Origin: Stenotrophomonas lactitubi
Lineage (GTDB): Bacteria; Pseudomonadota; Gammaproteobacteria; Xanthomonadales; Xanthomonadaceae
Length of the DNA stretch: 64,000 bases
Assembly: GCF_002803515.1 (NCBI RefSeq)
Contig: NZ_PHQX01000002.1
Span: 1-64,000 of the forward strand
Direction of reading: 5' to 3'
The notes beneath the pieces are model-generated. The model was not told the origin of the DNA. It did not search any database and saw only the letters and a list, made by a program, of their open reading frames with translations. The first letter of the stretch is position 1. Every line of letters begins with the position of its first letter. Below, piece by piece: positions 47,507-55,120 of the stretch. The translations under genes were made by a program, and so were the position numbers.

Positions 47507-48748
47507 CTAGCCGCCCTGCTTTGCCGCGTAGTCCTGCGCCTGGCGCATCACCCGCAGCAGGTTGCCGCCCCAGATGGCGGCGATCTGCTGCTCGGTGTAG
47601 CCCTTGCGCAACAGCCACGCGGTGATCTTCGGCAGCTGGCTGACATCGGGCAGGTCGCTCAGGCCACCGCCGCCATCCCAGTCCAGGCCAATGCCGACGT
47701 GCTCGGGACCGACGACCTTGAGGATGTGTTCGAAGTGGGCGAAGAAGTCGTCCAGGCTGGCGTGGCGCACCGGGTGTTCGTGGTCCAGTGCCTGTTCGGC
47801 CTTCTGCAGCGCCACGCCCTGTTCGATGGTCATGCCTTCCCAGCCCCCCAACTGCTTGCTCAGGGCTTCTTCGGCCTGCTTGCGCTCGGGCGACTTGGCG
47901 GTGTCGATCAGGTAGCCGCCATACGCGTTCACCTGGATCACGCCGCCCGCCTTGGCCAGCTTGCGCAGGCGTGCGTCGTCGAGGTTGCGTGGGTGGTCAT
48001 AGATCGCCTTGGCCGAGCTGTGCGACAGCACGAACGGCACCGGCATCATCGCCAGCAGATCGTCGAACACGGCATCGGAGGCGTGCGACTGGTCGATGAC
48101 GATGCCCAGCTTCACCGCGGAGCGCACCAGGTCCTTACCGGCCGGGCTCAGGCCTTTCCACTCCGCGCCCTTGGGATCGGTGGCCGAATCGGCGAACTCG
48201 TTGTTGGCGAAGTGCACGGTGCTGAGCAGGCGCAGGCCCGCACGGTGATAGAACGACAGCAGGCTGGGATCGGCCACCAACGGGCTGGCGTTCTCCATGC
48301 TGATGTAGACCACGCGCTTGCCAGCGGCCTTGATGCGCGCTGCGTCATCGGCCGTCAGCGCCAACGCGAAGCGCTCGGGGTTGGCGGCCAGCATCTGCCG
48401 GATCTCCAGCAAGCGCTGCAGGCCGTGATCGCGTTCGGCCGGATGCGCAGCGGCAGTGCGATCGCCCTGGTCGGTGTAGATCGCCCAGAACCCGCCATCA
48501 AGTGCGCCTTCGACCATGCGCGGGTAATCCACCTGCGAGAGCGCATTGCGGTCGTGCCGCTGCTCGATGTCGAAGCCGTCGCGGCCGAAGTTGGCCGGCG
48601 TATCCAGATGGCTGTCCAGGGTCAGCAGGCGCTGCTGCAGTGCCTTGGCCCGGGCCAGCTCCTGCGCGCTGAAGTCGACGGCATGGGCGGACAGCGGCGC
48701 ACTCAGCGCCAGGGCGAGCAGCAGGGACAGGCGACTCAACGAAGGCAT
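47507..48748 (-). CDS. Membrane dipeptidase (peptidase M19)
   Basis: A 413-residue secreted zinc dipeptidase. Signal peptide LSLLLALALSAPLSAHA is followed by the first metal motif LDSHLDTP (HxD). Further metal/active-site motifs are Glu/His in VYISMENASP, IDQSHASD, FVLSHSSAKAI and the C-terminal HVGIGLDWDGGG. Family members hydrolyse dipeptides, including those with D-residues. No partner gene adjacent. Confidence 0.93.
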   Translation of the reverse strand: MPSLSRLSLLLALALSAPLSAHAVDFSAQELARAKALQQRLLTLDSHLDTPANFGRDGFDIEQRHDRNALSQVDYPRMVEGALDGGFWAIYTDQGDRTAAAHPAERDHGLQRLLEIRQMLAANPERFALALTADDAARIKAAGKRVVYISMENASPLVADPSLLSFYHRAGLRLLSTVHFANNEFADSATDPKGAEWKGLSPAGKDLVRSAVKLGIVIDQSHASDAVFDDLLAMMPVPFVLSHSSAKAIYDHPRNLDDARLRKLAKAGGVIQVNAYGGYLIDTAKSPERKQAEEALSKQLGGWEGMTIEQGVALQKAEQALDHEHPVRHASLDDFFAHFEHILKVVGPEHVGIGLDWDGGGGLSDLPDVSQLPKITAWLLRKGYTEQQIAAIWGGNLLRVMRQAQDYAAKQGG

Positions 48749-48803
48749 GGGCTCTCACCAGCAGAGGGAAGAGCCCGACCATAGCGCTGCTGTCCACGCT
48801 TTT

Positions 48804-48831
48804 GTAGAGCCGAGCGTAGGCCCGGCGCTAC
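48804..48831. repeat. Degenerate SMAG-type palindrome
   Basis: Begins GTAG and ends CTAC with mismatched arms (AGAGCCGAGC and GCCCGGCGCT), apparently a hybrid of two SMAG stem types. Confidence 0.65.
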
Positions 48832-48870
48832 AGGTTGCCGGCCCGTGTCCGGCGTGACGTGTTCCGCAGC

Positions 48871-50040
48871 TCAGTCCACCACGCGGCAGAACACGGCCTT
48901 CAGGTAACGCGATTCCTGCACGTGGGCCATGAACGGATGGTCCGGACCGGCGCCGGCCACCTTCAGGATCTGGATGGTGCGGCCAGAGAAGTACGCTGCA
49001 CGACGCAACATGTCCAGGAACTGGTCCTCGGCCACCAAGCCGGTGCAGGAGAACGTGGCGAACAGGCCACCGGGCTTGACCACGCCAAGCGCCAGCTTGT
49101 TCATGTCCAGGTACTTCTTCAGCGCGGTGATCACCTGCTCACGGTCGCGGGTCATCTTCGCCGGGTCCAGGATCACCACGTCGTACTTCTCGCCGCGGTT
49201 GGCCGCATCACGCAGCCACGGGAAGATGTCGGACTGGACGAACTTCGGGCGCACGTTGTTCAGACGCGAATTGCCCTTGGCGATCTGGATGACGTCTTCA
49301 TCGATGTCGATGCCGACCACTTCCGATGCACCGCGCGCGGCCGCATACACGGCGAAACCGCCGGTGTTGCAGCACAGGTCGAGCACGCTCTTGCCTTCCA
49401 CCTGCTGGCTCAGCCACTCACGGTTCTCGCGCTGGTCAGCGAAGAAACCGGTCTTGTGCGCACCGGCCGGGTCGGCGCGGAACTTGATGCCGTACTCGGT
49501 GATCACCGACGCTTCGGTGGTGGTGTTGCCATGGAAATCGAAGCTTTCCTGCTTCTGCACGTGCTCGTCGGCGAAGCTGTGGAAGCGGCAGCCCGGGAAC
49601 TGTTCACGCAGGGCGTCGTAGATCCACTCGCGGTGGCGGAACATGCCGGCGGCGAAGAACTCCACCACCACCAGGTCGTTGTAACGGTCCACTACCAGGC
49701 CGGACAGGCCGTCGCCTTCACTGTGTACCACGCGCCAGGCGTCGGACACCGCATCAAGCTTCAGCACCTCACGACGCAGCGACACCGCCTGGGCGATCTT
49801 GCGCGAGAACCAGCCCGCGTCCACCGGGATCTGCGGGTCGGTTTCAAGGATGCGTACGGCAATACGCGAATGCCCGTTGTAGAAGCCACGGCCGATGAAC
49901 TCGCCATCCACGCCGACGACGTCGACGAGGGAGCCGGGCTTGGGCCGGACGGTCGGCTTCTCGACCAGTTTCTGGAAGATCCACGGGTGGCTGGAACGCC
50001 ACGCGTTCTTGAGGCGGACAACGGGAAGGGGGGTATTCAT
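48871..50040 (-). CDS. rlmI: 23S rRNA m5C1962 methyltransferase RlmI-like
   Basis: A 389-residue SAM methyltransferase with an N-terminal PUA domain (LKNAWRSSHPWIFQKLVEKP). The catalytic part has LDLCCNTGGFAVYAAARGA for SAM binding, VVILDPAKMTRDREQV, and the candidate catalytic Cys in FATFSCTGLV. The usual ILDPPK motif reads LDPAK here, a change in a normally well-conserved Pro. Likely modifies 23S rRNA in the cytoplasm. Confidence 0.88.
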   Translation of the reverse strand: MNTPLPVVRLKNAWRSSHPWIFQKLVEKPTVRPKPGSLVDVVGVDGEFIGRGFYNGHSRIAVRILETDPQIPVDAGWFSRKIAQAVSLRREVLKLDAVSDAWRVVHSEGDGLSGLVVDRYNDLVVVEFFAAGMFRHREWIYDALREQFPGCRFHSFADEHVQKQESFDFHGNTTTEASVITEYGIKFRADPAGAHKTGFFADQRENREWLSQQVEGKSVLDLCCNTGGFAVYAAARGASEVVGIDIDEDVIQIAKGNSRLNNVRPKFVQSDIFPWLRDAANRGEKYDVVILDPAKMTRDREQVITALKKYLDMNKLALGVVKPGGLFATFSCTGLVAEDQFLDMLRRAAYFSGRTIQILKVAGAGPDHPFMAHVQESRYLKAVFCRVVD

Positions 50041-50063
50041 CCACCTATTGTAAACCGGGCGCC

Positions 50064-50094
50064 GGGGTCAGATCCCCACAGGGGCGCTGACCCC
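50064..50094. repeat. GGGTC-type hairpin repeat, copy 2
   Basis: GGGGTCAGATCCCC, short loop, GGGGCGCTGACCCC. Same outer arms (GGGGTC/GACCCC) as four other copies in the window. Confidence 0.8.
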
Positions 50095-50102
50095 GGGCCG
50101 GT

Positions 50103-50126
50103 GTGCCAACCAAGGTTGGCACCTAC
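50103..50126. repeat. SMAG-type palindrome
   Basis: Stem GTGCCAACC/GGTTGGCAC ending CTAC, next to the GGGTC-type hairpin. Confidence 0.85.
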
Positions 50127-50179
50127 CAGAGCTGGTCCCGGCCCCAGGGCATTTGACGCCGGCCCGGCCAGGCCGCAGA

Positions 50180-50315
50180 ATCGGCGGCAGAAGGGGAGTA
50201 GCTCCCAGACGTTGTCGCCGTCAATTCGAGCCCGCAGGCTCCGGTGCAACGGCAGTTCCGGCCCATCGGAACTGCGAGCGAGACCTTCGCCGTACTGGCG
50301 AAGCTCTGTCCCTGG
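50180..50315 (+). ncRNA. yybP-ykoY manganese riboswitch
   Basis: The two conserved sequence blocks of this class are present and correctly ordered: AAGGGGAGTAGCTC (50191-50204) and GCGAGACCTTCGCC (50278-50291 region), about 75 nt apart. Between them lie pairing segments, including GCAGTTCCG/CGGAACTGC. This class binds Mn2+ and controls Mn exporters such as MntP and TerC/Alx proteins; the next gene is a TerC family member. Aptamer limits are approximate. Confidence 0.88.
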
Positions 50316-50342
50316 ATCCCCTCCCGATCCTCCGTTGCAGAT

Positions 50343-50369
50343 CCTCGCCGTCCGGCTTGAGGCATTTTT
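50343..50369 (+). terminator. Candidate riboswitch-controlled terminator
   Basis: CCTCGCCG/CGGCTTGAGG stem followed by CATTTTT, 22 bp before the terC ATG. It could act as the expression platform of the Mn2+ riboswitch, but the stem is imperfect and translation control is an alternative. Confidence 0.4.
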
Positions 50370-50391
50370 CATTTTCCCAACGGACAAACCC

Positions 50392-51348
50392 ATGCAGACG
50401 ATCGGTAATTTGTGGTTGTGGGGCGGCTTCGCAGCGGTGGTGGTCATCGCCCTGCTGGTCGACCTCGTATTGATGCGCCATGGTGGCCCGCACAAGGTCA
50501 CCTTCAAGGAGGCCCTGTGGTGGTCCATCGGCTGGGTCGCGCTGGCCCTGGCCTTCAACGGCGGCCTCTGGTTCTACCTGAACGAGACGGCCGGCCAGGT
50601 CGTGGCCAACAAGGTCGGCCTGGAGTTCCTGACCGGCTACCTGGTCGAGAAGGCGCTGGCGGTGGACAACATCTTCGTCTTCCTGATGATCATGAGCTAC
50701 TTCGCGGTGCCGGAGGAACAGCGCCAGAAGGTGCTGATCATCGGCATCCTGGGTGCGATCGTGCTGCGTACGATCATGATCTTCGCAGGCAGCGTGCTGA
50801 TCACCCAGTTCCATTGGCTGCTCTACGTGTTCGGCGCCTTCCTGCTCTTCACCGGCTGGAAGATGTGGTTCGCCGCGGGCCAGGAGCCTGACCTGGAAGC
50901 CAACCCGGCCCTGCGCTGGATGCGCAAGCACCTGCGCCTGCTGCCGGACTACGAAGGCAACGCGATGAGCGTCAAGCGCGACGGCGTGCGCTGGTTCACC
51001 CCGCTGTTCGCGGTGCTGATCCTGATCGCAGTGACCGACGTGATCTTCGCGGTGGACAGCATCCCGGCGATCTTCGCGATCACCACCGACCCATTCATCG
51101 TGCTGACCTCCAACGTGTTCGCGGTGCTCGGCCTGCGTGCGATGTTCTTCCTGCTGGCCGGCATGGCCGACCGCTTCCACCTGCTGCCGTACGGCCTGGC
51201 CCTGGTGCTGGCCTTCATCGGCATCAAGATGATGATCATCGACCTGTTCAAGATCCCGACCCCGATCTCGCTGGGCGTGGTCGCGGTGATCATCGCTGCC
51301 ACGGTGGTGCTGAGCCTGAAGAATCCGCCGAAGGAAGGCGGCGCCTGA
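50392..51348 (+). CDS. TerC/Alx-family membrane protein (probable Mn2+ exporter)
   Basis: A 318-residue inner-membrane protein with eight or nine helices. Family motifs: FLTGYLVEKALAVDNIFVFLMI and AVTDVIFAVDSIPAIFAITTDPF, whose acidic residues bind metal in TerC/Alx. An Mn2+ riboswitch upstream indicates a role in exporting excess manganese. ATG 50392 is the first Met after the riboswitch; the longer frame running through rlmI antisense is rejected. Confidence 0.93.
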   Translation: MQTIGNLWLWGGFAAVVVIALLVDLVLMRHGGPHKVTFKEALWWSIGWVALALAFNGGLWFYLNETAGQVVANKVGLEFLTGYLVEKALAVDNIFVFLMIMSYFAVPEEQRQKVLIIGILGAIVLRTIMIFAGSVLITQFHWLLYVFGAFLLFTGWKMWFAAGQEPDLEANPALRWMRKHLRLLPDYEGNAMSVKRDGVRWFTPLFAVLILIAVTDVIFAVDSIPAIFAITTDPFIVLTSNVFAVLGLRAMFFLLAGMADRFHLLPYGLALVLAFIGIKMMIIDLFKIPTPISLGVVAVIIAATVVLSLKNPPKEGGA

Positions 51349-51454
51349 TCCAGGCGGATTGAAGGATGCGGCCGGTGGATTGTCCCGCCGGCCGCACCCA
51401 CTCTCCCGCAGCGGTGGCCTTGGTTTCGCGCCGGCCACCGCCATTGCTGAGGGT

Positions 51455-52225
51455 ATGAACACGAACGCGCCCCTGCCCGCCGGCGACGCGCCGGCCGACC
51501 GCAACGACCGCACGCGCATCCTGCGCGCCTTCAATGCCAGCCTGGCCGCCGTGCTGGTGCTGGTGGCCGTGTTCGCCCTGCAGGACCATTTCGACTGGCG
51601 ACCCTGGGCCGTGGCACCGCTGGAAGCCAAGGGACTGCTCGGCCTGATCGGCGGACCGCTGCTGCATGCATCGATCGAACACATCGCCGCCAACAGCGCC
51701 GCGATCCTGATCCTCGGCACCCTCGCCGGCAGCGTCTATCCCAAGGCCACGCTACGTGCCCTGCCCCTGCTCTGGGTCGGTTCGGGCATCGGTGCGTGGA
51801 TGCTGGGCAACCCCGGCAGCTTCCATCTCGGCGCCAGTGGCGTCACCCACGGCCTGATGTTCCTGCTGGCCAGCCTCGGCCTGCTGCGCCGCGACCGCGC
51901 GGCCATCGCCACCGGGTTGATCGGCATGCTGTTCTACGGCGGCATGCTGATGACCGTGCTGCCGCACGCCGACGGCGTGTCCTGGCAGTCGCACATGGGC
52001 GGTGCCTTCGCCGGCATCATCGCTGCGCTGCTGTTCCGCAACGCCGATCCCTTGCCACCGCGCCCGCGTTACAGCTGGGAAGACGAGGAAGAAGAGATCG
52101 AGCCGCTGGCCGACGACGAACTCGAGCCGCCGTCGCCGCAGCGCGTGCCGGTACTGTGGCAGCCGCGCGAAGGGCAGGACTATGTGGTTGTCCCGTTCCG
52201 CCGGCCGGAAGACCCGCGCGTTTGA
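51455..52225 (+). CDS. Rhomboid-family intramembrane serine protease
   Basis: A 256-residue protein with about six hydrophobic helices. The catalytic Ser128 is in HLGASGVTHGL and the partner His is in WQSHMGGAFAGIIAALL; LLHASIEHIAANSAAIL supplies the helix-2 His/Asn. A C-terminal acidic cytoplasmic tail (EDEEEEIEPL) and a PxxR-rich end are not part of the catalytic fold. ATG 51455 follows TGAGGG. Confidence 0.9.
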   Translation: MNTNAPLPAGDAPADRNDRTRILRAFNASLAAVLVLVAVFALQDHFDWRPWAVAPLEAKGLLGLIGGPLLHASIEHIAANSAAILILGTLAGSVYPKATLRALPLLWVGSGIGAWMLGNPGSFHLGASGVTHGLMFLLASLGLLRRDRAAIATGLIGMLFYGGMLMTVLPHADGVSWQSHMGGAFAGIIAALLFRNADPLPPRPRYSWEDEEEEIEPLADDELEPPSPQRVPVLWQPREGQDYVVVPFRRPEDPRV

Positions 52226-52233
52226 GCTGTGAC

Positions 52234-52265
52234 GGGGTCGGATCCCCGAAGGGGCTCTGCCCCCG
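52234..52265. repeat. GGGTC-type hairpin repeat, copy 3
   Basis: GGGGTCGGATCCCC, short loop, GGGGCTCTGCCCCCG. It lies 9 bp after the rhomboid stop and may also end transcription. Confidence 0.75.
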
Positions 52266-52276
52266 ATCACCGATGA

Positions 52277-52364
52277 CCCGGTGGCCGCCGACCTTGGTCG
52301 GCGCTCCTGCCTCCGGCGTTCATGCCCCCGCAGCGACCGCGTGCCAACCAAGGTTGGCACCTAC
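52277..52364. repeat. Two SMAG-type palindromes
   Basis: 52277-52305 (stem GCCGACC/GGTCGGC, degenerate GTGG end) and 52341-52364 (stem GTGCCAACC/GGTTGGCAC, ends CTAC). Between the rhomboid and glpQ 3' ends. Confidence 0.75.
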
Positions 52365-52374
52365 CACCGGCGCA

Positions 52375-53490
52375 TCAATCCGCCGCGTTTCCCGCCGCGC
52401 CCATTCCATCCACCGCCTGCCGGCCGAGCGCCGGGTCATCGGTGAAGAACGCATCGATGCCGGTCGCCAGATAGGCGCGCATCTCGGCGATCGACCCTTC
52501 CGCATTGCGCGCGTTGTCGGCACCCTTGCGCAGGTTGCTGGCCTGGAAGTGGTTCTCCGGGCGGAACGTATACGGGATCACCATCAGACCCACCGCGTGC
52601 GCATCGCGCACCAGCGACGTCGGCGTGCCCAGCGCACCGTTGGCATCCAGCGGGATGATCGAGCGCAGCTCCGGGCCGATGCCATCGGCATAGGCCGCGA
52701 CGTCCTTCAGACCCGCCGGGGTCATCATCTGCGCATAGGTCAGCGCGCCGCCGGCCTTGGCGATGTCGGCCGGCTGGGTATCGCCCTTCCACAGCAGCTG
52801 CAGCAGGCGGATGTTGCTGCCACGCGGGATCTTGCCGCGCAGGTAACGCAGGTTGGCGGTCTCGAACGACTGGATGGTGACCGGGCCTACGTTGGTATAG
52901 GCGTTGCCACGCAGCGCAGCCAGCACCTTGTCTTCCATCGGCAGGCCGATCGACTGGAAATAGGTCGGGTGCTTGATCTCCGGCACCAGGCCGATGCCAC
53001 GGTTGGCACGACCTGCCTGCTGGACCAGGAACGCCAGGATCTCGTCCAGGCTGGCGATGCGGAACTGGCCGTCATAGGCGGTGCTGCGGAACTCCGGCAG
53101 GCGCTCGCGGGCGTACAGGGTCTTCAGCTCGGCCAGGGTGAAGTCTTCGGTGAACCAGCCTTCGACCGTCTGCCCATCGATGACCTTGCGGGTCTTCCGC
53201 TTGGCGAATTCCTTGTGCTCGGCCACATCGGTGGTGCCACCGATCTCGTTCTCGTGGCGGGCCACCATCACCCCGTCCTTGGTCATCACCAGGTCCGGTT
53301 CGATGTAATCGGCACCGTCGGCGATGGCCTGCGCATAGGCCGCCAAGGTGTGCTCGGGCAGCAGCGCGCTTGCGCCGCGATGACCGTAGACCGACACCTT
53401 GGGCGCGGCCGGAGGGGTGGATTCAGCACTCATGGCCACCGATGGTGCCACGGCCAGCGACAACAGCAACGCACGACCCCACGACTTCAC
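52375..53490 (-). CDS. glpQ: Periplasmic glycerophosphodiester phosphodiesterase
   Basis: A 371-residue secreted enzyme cleaving glycerophosphodiesters to glycerol 3-phosphate and an alcohol. Signal peptide RALLLSLAVAPSVAMSAE, then the catalytic HRGASALLPEHTLAAY with IEPDLVMTKDGVMVARHE (Glu/Asp metal ligands and second His) and IGLVPEIKHPTYF. GTG 53490, preceded by GGAAG, places the signal peptide at the N-terminus. Confidence 0.92.
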   Translation of the reverse strand: MKSWGRALLLSLAVAPSVAMSAESTPPAAPKVSVYGHRGASALLPEHTLAAYAQAIADGADYIEPDLVMTKDGVMVARHENEIGGTTDVAEHKEFAKRKTRKVIDGQTVEGWFTEDFTLAELKTLYARERLPEFRSTAYDGQFRIASLDEILAFLVQQAGRANRGIGLVPEIKHPTYFQSIGLPMEDKVLAALRGNAYTNVGPVTIQSFETANLRYLRGKIPRGSNIRLLQLLWKGDTQPADIAKAGGALTYAQMMTPAGLKDVAAYADGIGPELRSIIPLDANGALGTPTSLVRDAHAVGLMVIPYTFRPENHFQASNLRKGADNARNAEGSIAEMRAYLATGIDAFFTDDPALGRQAVDGMGAAGNAAD

Positions 53491-53558
53491 TGCGACTTCC
53501 CCAAGCGGTTTGTGATGGGCGTCAGTATGCGGCGGGAATGTGACAGGTTGGGGGAGCC

Positions 53559-53589
53559 GGGGTCGGATCCCTGAAGGGGCTCCGACCCC
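53559..53589. repeat. GGGTC-type hairpin repeat, copy 4
   Basis: GGGGTCGGATCCCTG, short loop, GGGGCTCCGACCCC. Upstream of glpQ. Confidence 0.8.
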
Positions 53590-53619
53590 AATCTGCCAGA
53601 TACGGATCTCCAAGATCCG

Positions 53620-53701
53620 GTAGTCGCCGACCTTGGTCGGCGCTCTGCTCTTGGGGTTCCATGGCCCCGGATGCCCGGTGCCAACCAAGGTTGGCATCTA
53701 C
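53620..53701. repeat. Two SMAG-type palindromes
   Basis: 53620-53644 begins GTAG (stem CGCCGACC/GGTCGGCG); 53679-53701 ends CTAC (stem TGCCAACC/GGTTGGCA). Confidence 0.8.
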
Positions 53702-53732
53702 CAGAGCGTGAGCCGTGCGATTGATCGATGTC

Positions 53733-53763
53733 GGGGATCAGAGCCCCTTCGGGGATCTGACCC
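53733..53763. repeat. GGGTC-type hairpin repeat, copy 5
   Basis: GGGGATCAGAGCCCC, TTC loop, GGGGATCTGACCC, ending 4 bp after the mnmE stop. Confidence 0.8.
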
Positions 53764-53767
53764 GGCC

Positions 53768-55117
53768 TTATTTGCCGATGCAGAAACTGGAGAAAATCCT
53801 TCCCAGCAGGTCATCGGCACTCATCTGCCCGGTGATTTCACCCAGCGCATCGTGCGCCAGCCGCAGCTCTTCCGCTGCCAGCTCCAGGTGCTCGTGCACC
53901 AGCTCTCCGTCCGCCCGCTGCGCATGTTCCTGCGCGCGCTCGATGGCATCCACGTGGCGGGTACGCGCGGAGAACTCACCGTCCACCTGCTCCCCCGCGC
54001 CGGCCGAGGCGATCGAACGCAGGCGTGCATGCAGGTCGTCCAGTCCCGCGCCGGTGGCAGCGGAGACAAACAAGCGATCCGCATCGTCCAGCACCGGCAT
54101 CGCATCCAGTAGATCCGACTTGTTGTGGATGTACACCTTGTGTGGCACCGCCTTCATCGCATCACCGATAGCTGCTTCGCCCGCAGCCGGGTCGCGCGCA
54201 TCCAGCACGATCAGGGCCAGGTCGGTGCGTTCGATCTCCGCGTGGGCGCGGCGCATGCCTTCGCGTTCGATGGCATCGCCGCCATCGCGCAGGCCGGCGG
54301 TGTCGACCAGGGTCAGTTCAAGTCCGTCCAGCCGGATGGTCTCGCGCAGCGTGTCGCGGGTGGTGCCGGCGATGTCGGTGACGATGGCACGCTCGCTGCC
54401 GGCCAGCGCGTTCAACAGTGAACTCTTGCCGGCATTCGGTGGGCCGATCAGCACGGCATGCAGGCCATCGCGCAGGCGACGGCCGCGCTCGGCATCACGA
54501 CGCAGCAAGGCCAGGTCGCTGCGGGCTTGCTCGAGCCCGCGCCGCACCTGTGCACCGCCCAGCGTGTCCAGCGGCTCATCGGCGAAATCGATGGCCGCTT
54601 CCACGTGGATGCGCAGCAGCACCAGCTGTTCAACCACTGCGTCGATACGACGCGAGAACACACCATCCAGCGAACGGCGTGCAGCACGTGCGGCGCGGTT
54701 GTCACCGGCGGCGATCAGATCGGCGATGGCTTCGGCCTGGGCCAGGTCGAGCTTGCCGTTGAGAAACGCGCGCTCGCTGAACTCGCCCGGCCGCGCCTGG
54801 CGCGCGCCCAGCGCGATGCAGCGTGCAACCAGTTGCTGCAGCAACACCGGGCTGCCATGGCCCTGCAGCTCCACCACTTCTTCGCCGGTGAAGCTGTTTG
54901 GTGCAGGGAACCACAGCACGATGCCATCGTCGATTACCTCACCGTCGGCATCGCGCAGGCGCGCGTAGTGCGCATGGCGCGGGCGCAGCGTCGGTGCGCC
55001 GAGCGCGTTGGCGATGGCTGCGGCGCGCGGGCCTGACAGGCGCAGCAGGCCGACGCCTCCCGCACCGGGTGCGCTGGCGATGGCTACGATGGTGTCGGTA
55101 CGGATCGCGTCGTTCAT
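53768..55117 (-). CDS. mnmE: tRNA modification GTPase MnmE
   Basis: A 449-residue GTPase that with MnmG adds carboxymethylaminomethyl to U34 of certain tRNAs. N-terminal folate-binding domain ([18 protein letters not shown]), central helices, G-domain ([33 protein letters not shown]) and the C-terminal catalytic Cys in FCIGK. It starts 3 bp after the stop of the upstream deacetylase-caspase gene. Confidence 0.97.
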   Translation of the reverse strand: MNDAIRTDTIVAIASAPGAGGVGLLRLSGPRAAAIANALGAPTLRPRHAHYARLRDADGEVIDDGIVLWFPAPNSFTGEEVVELQGHGSPVLLQQLVARCIALGARQARPGEFSERAFLNGKLDLAQAEAIADLIAAGDNRAARAARRSLDGVFSRRIDAVVEQLVLLRIHVEAAIDFADEPLDTLGGAQVRRGLEQARSDLALLRRDAERGRRLRDGLHAVLIGPPNAGKSSLLNALAGSERAIVTDIAGTTRDTLRETIRLDGLELTLVDTAGLRDGGDAIEREGMRRAHAEIERTDLALIVLDARDPAAGEAAIGDAMKAVPHKVYIHNKSDLLDAMPVLDDADRLFVSAATGAGLDDLHARLRSIASAGAGEQVDGEFSARTRHVDAIERAQEHAQRADGELVHEHLELAAEELRLAHDALGEITGQMSADDLLGRIFSSFCIGK

Positions 55118-55120
55118 TGC

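Larger units (their letters stand above)
50041..50391. other. Gene-free region: repeats, then riboswitch leader of terC
   Basis: Holds a GGGTC-type hairpin (50064-50094), a SMAG palindrome ending CTAC (50103-50126), the yybP-ykoY aptamer and a terminator-like stem before the terC ATG. The terC promoter should lie between about 50130 and 50180. Confidence 0.7.

Noticed and set aside
48835..50391. Upstream extension of terC through the rlmI antisense strand
   Set aside because: It would translate through the riboswitch and across the opposite strand of rlmI; family similarity begins at 50392.
54599..54612. TTCCACGTGGA inside mnmE as a third parS site
   Set aside because: The outer bases do not match parS and the sequence is explained by coding.
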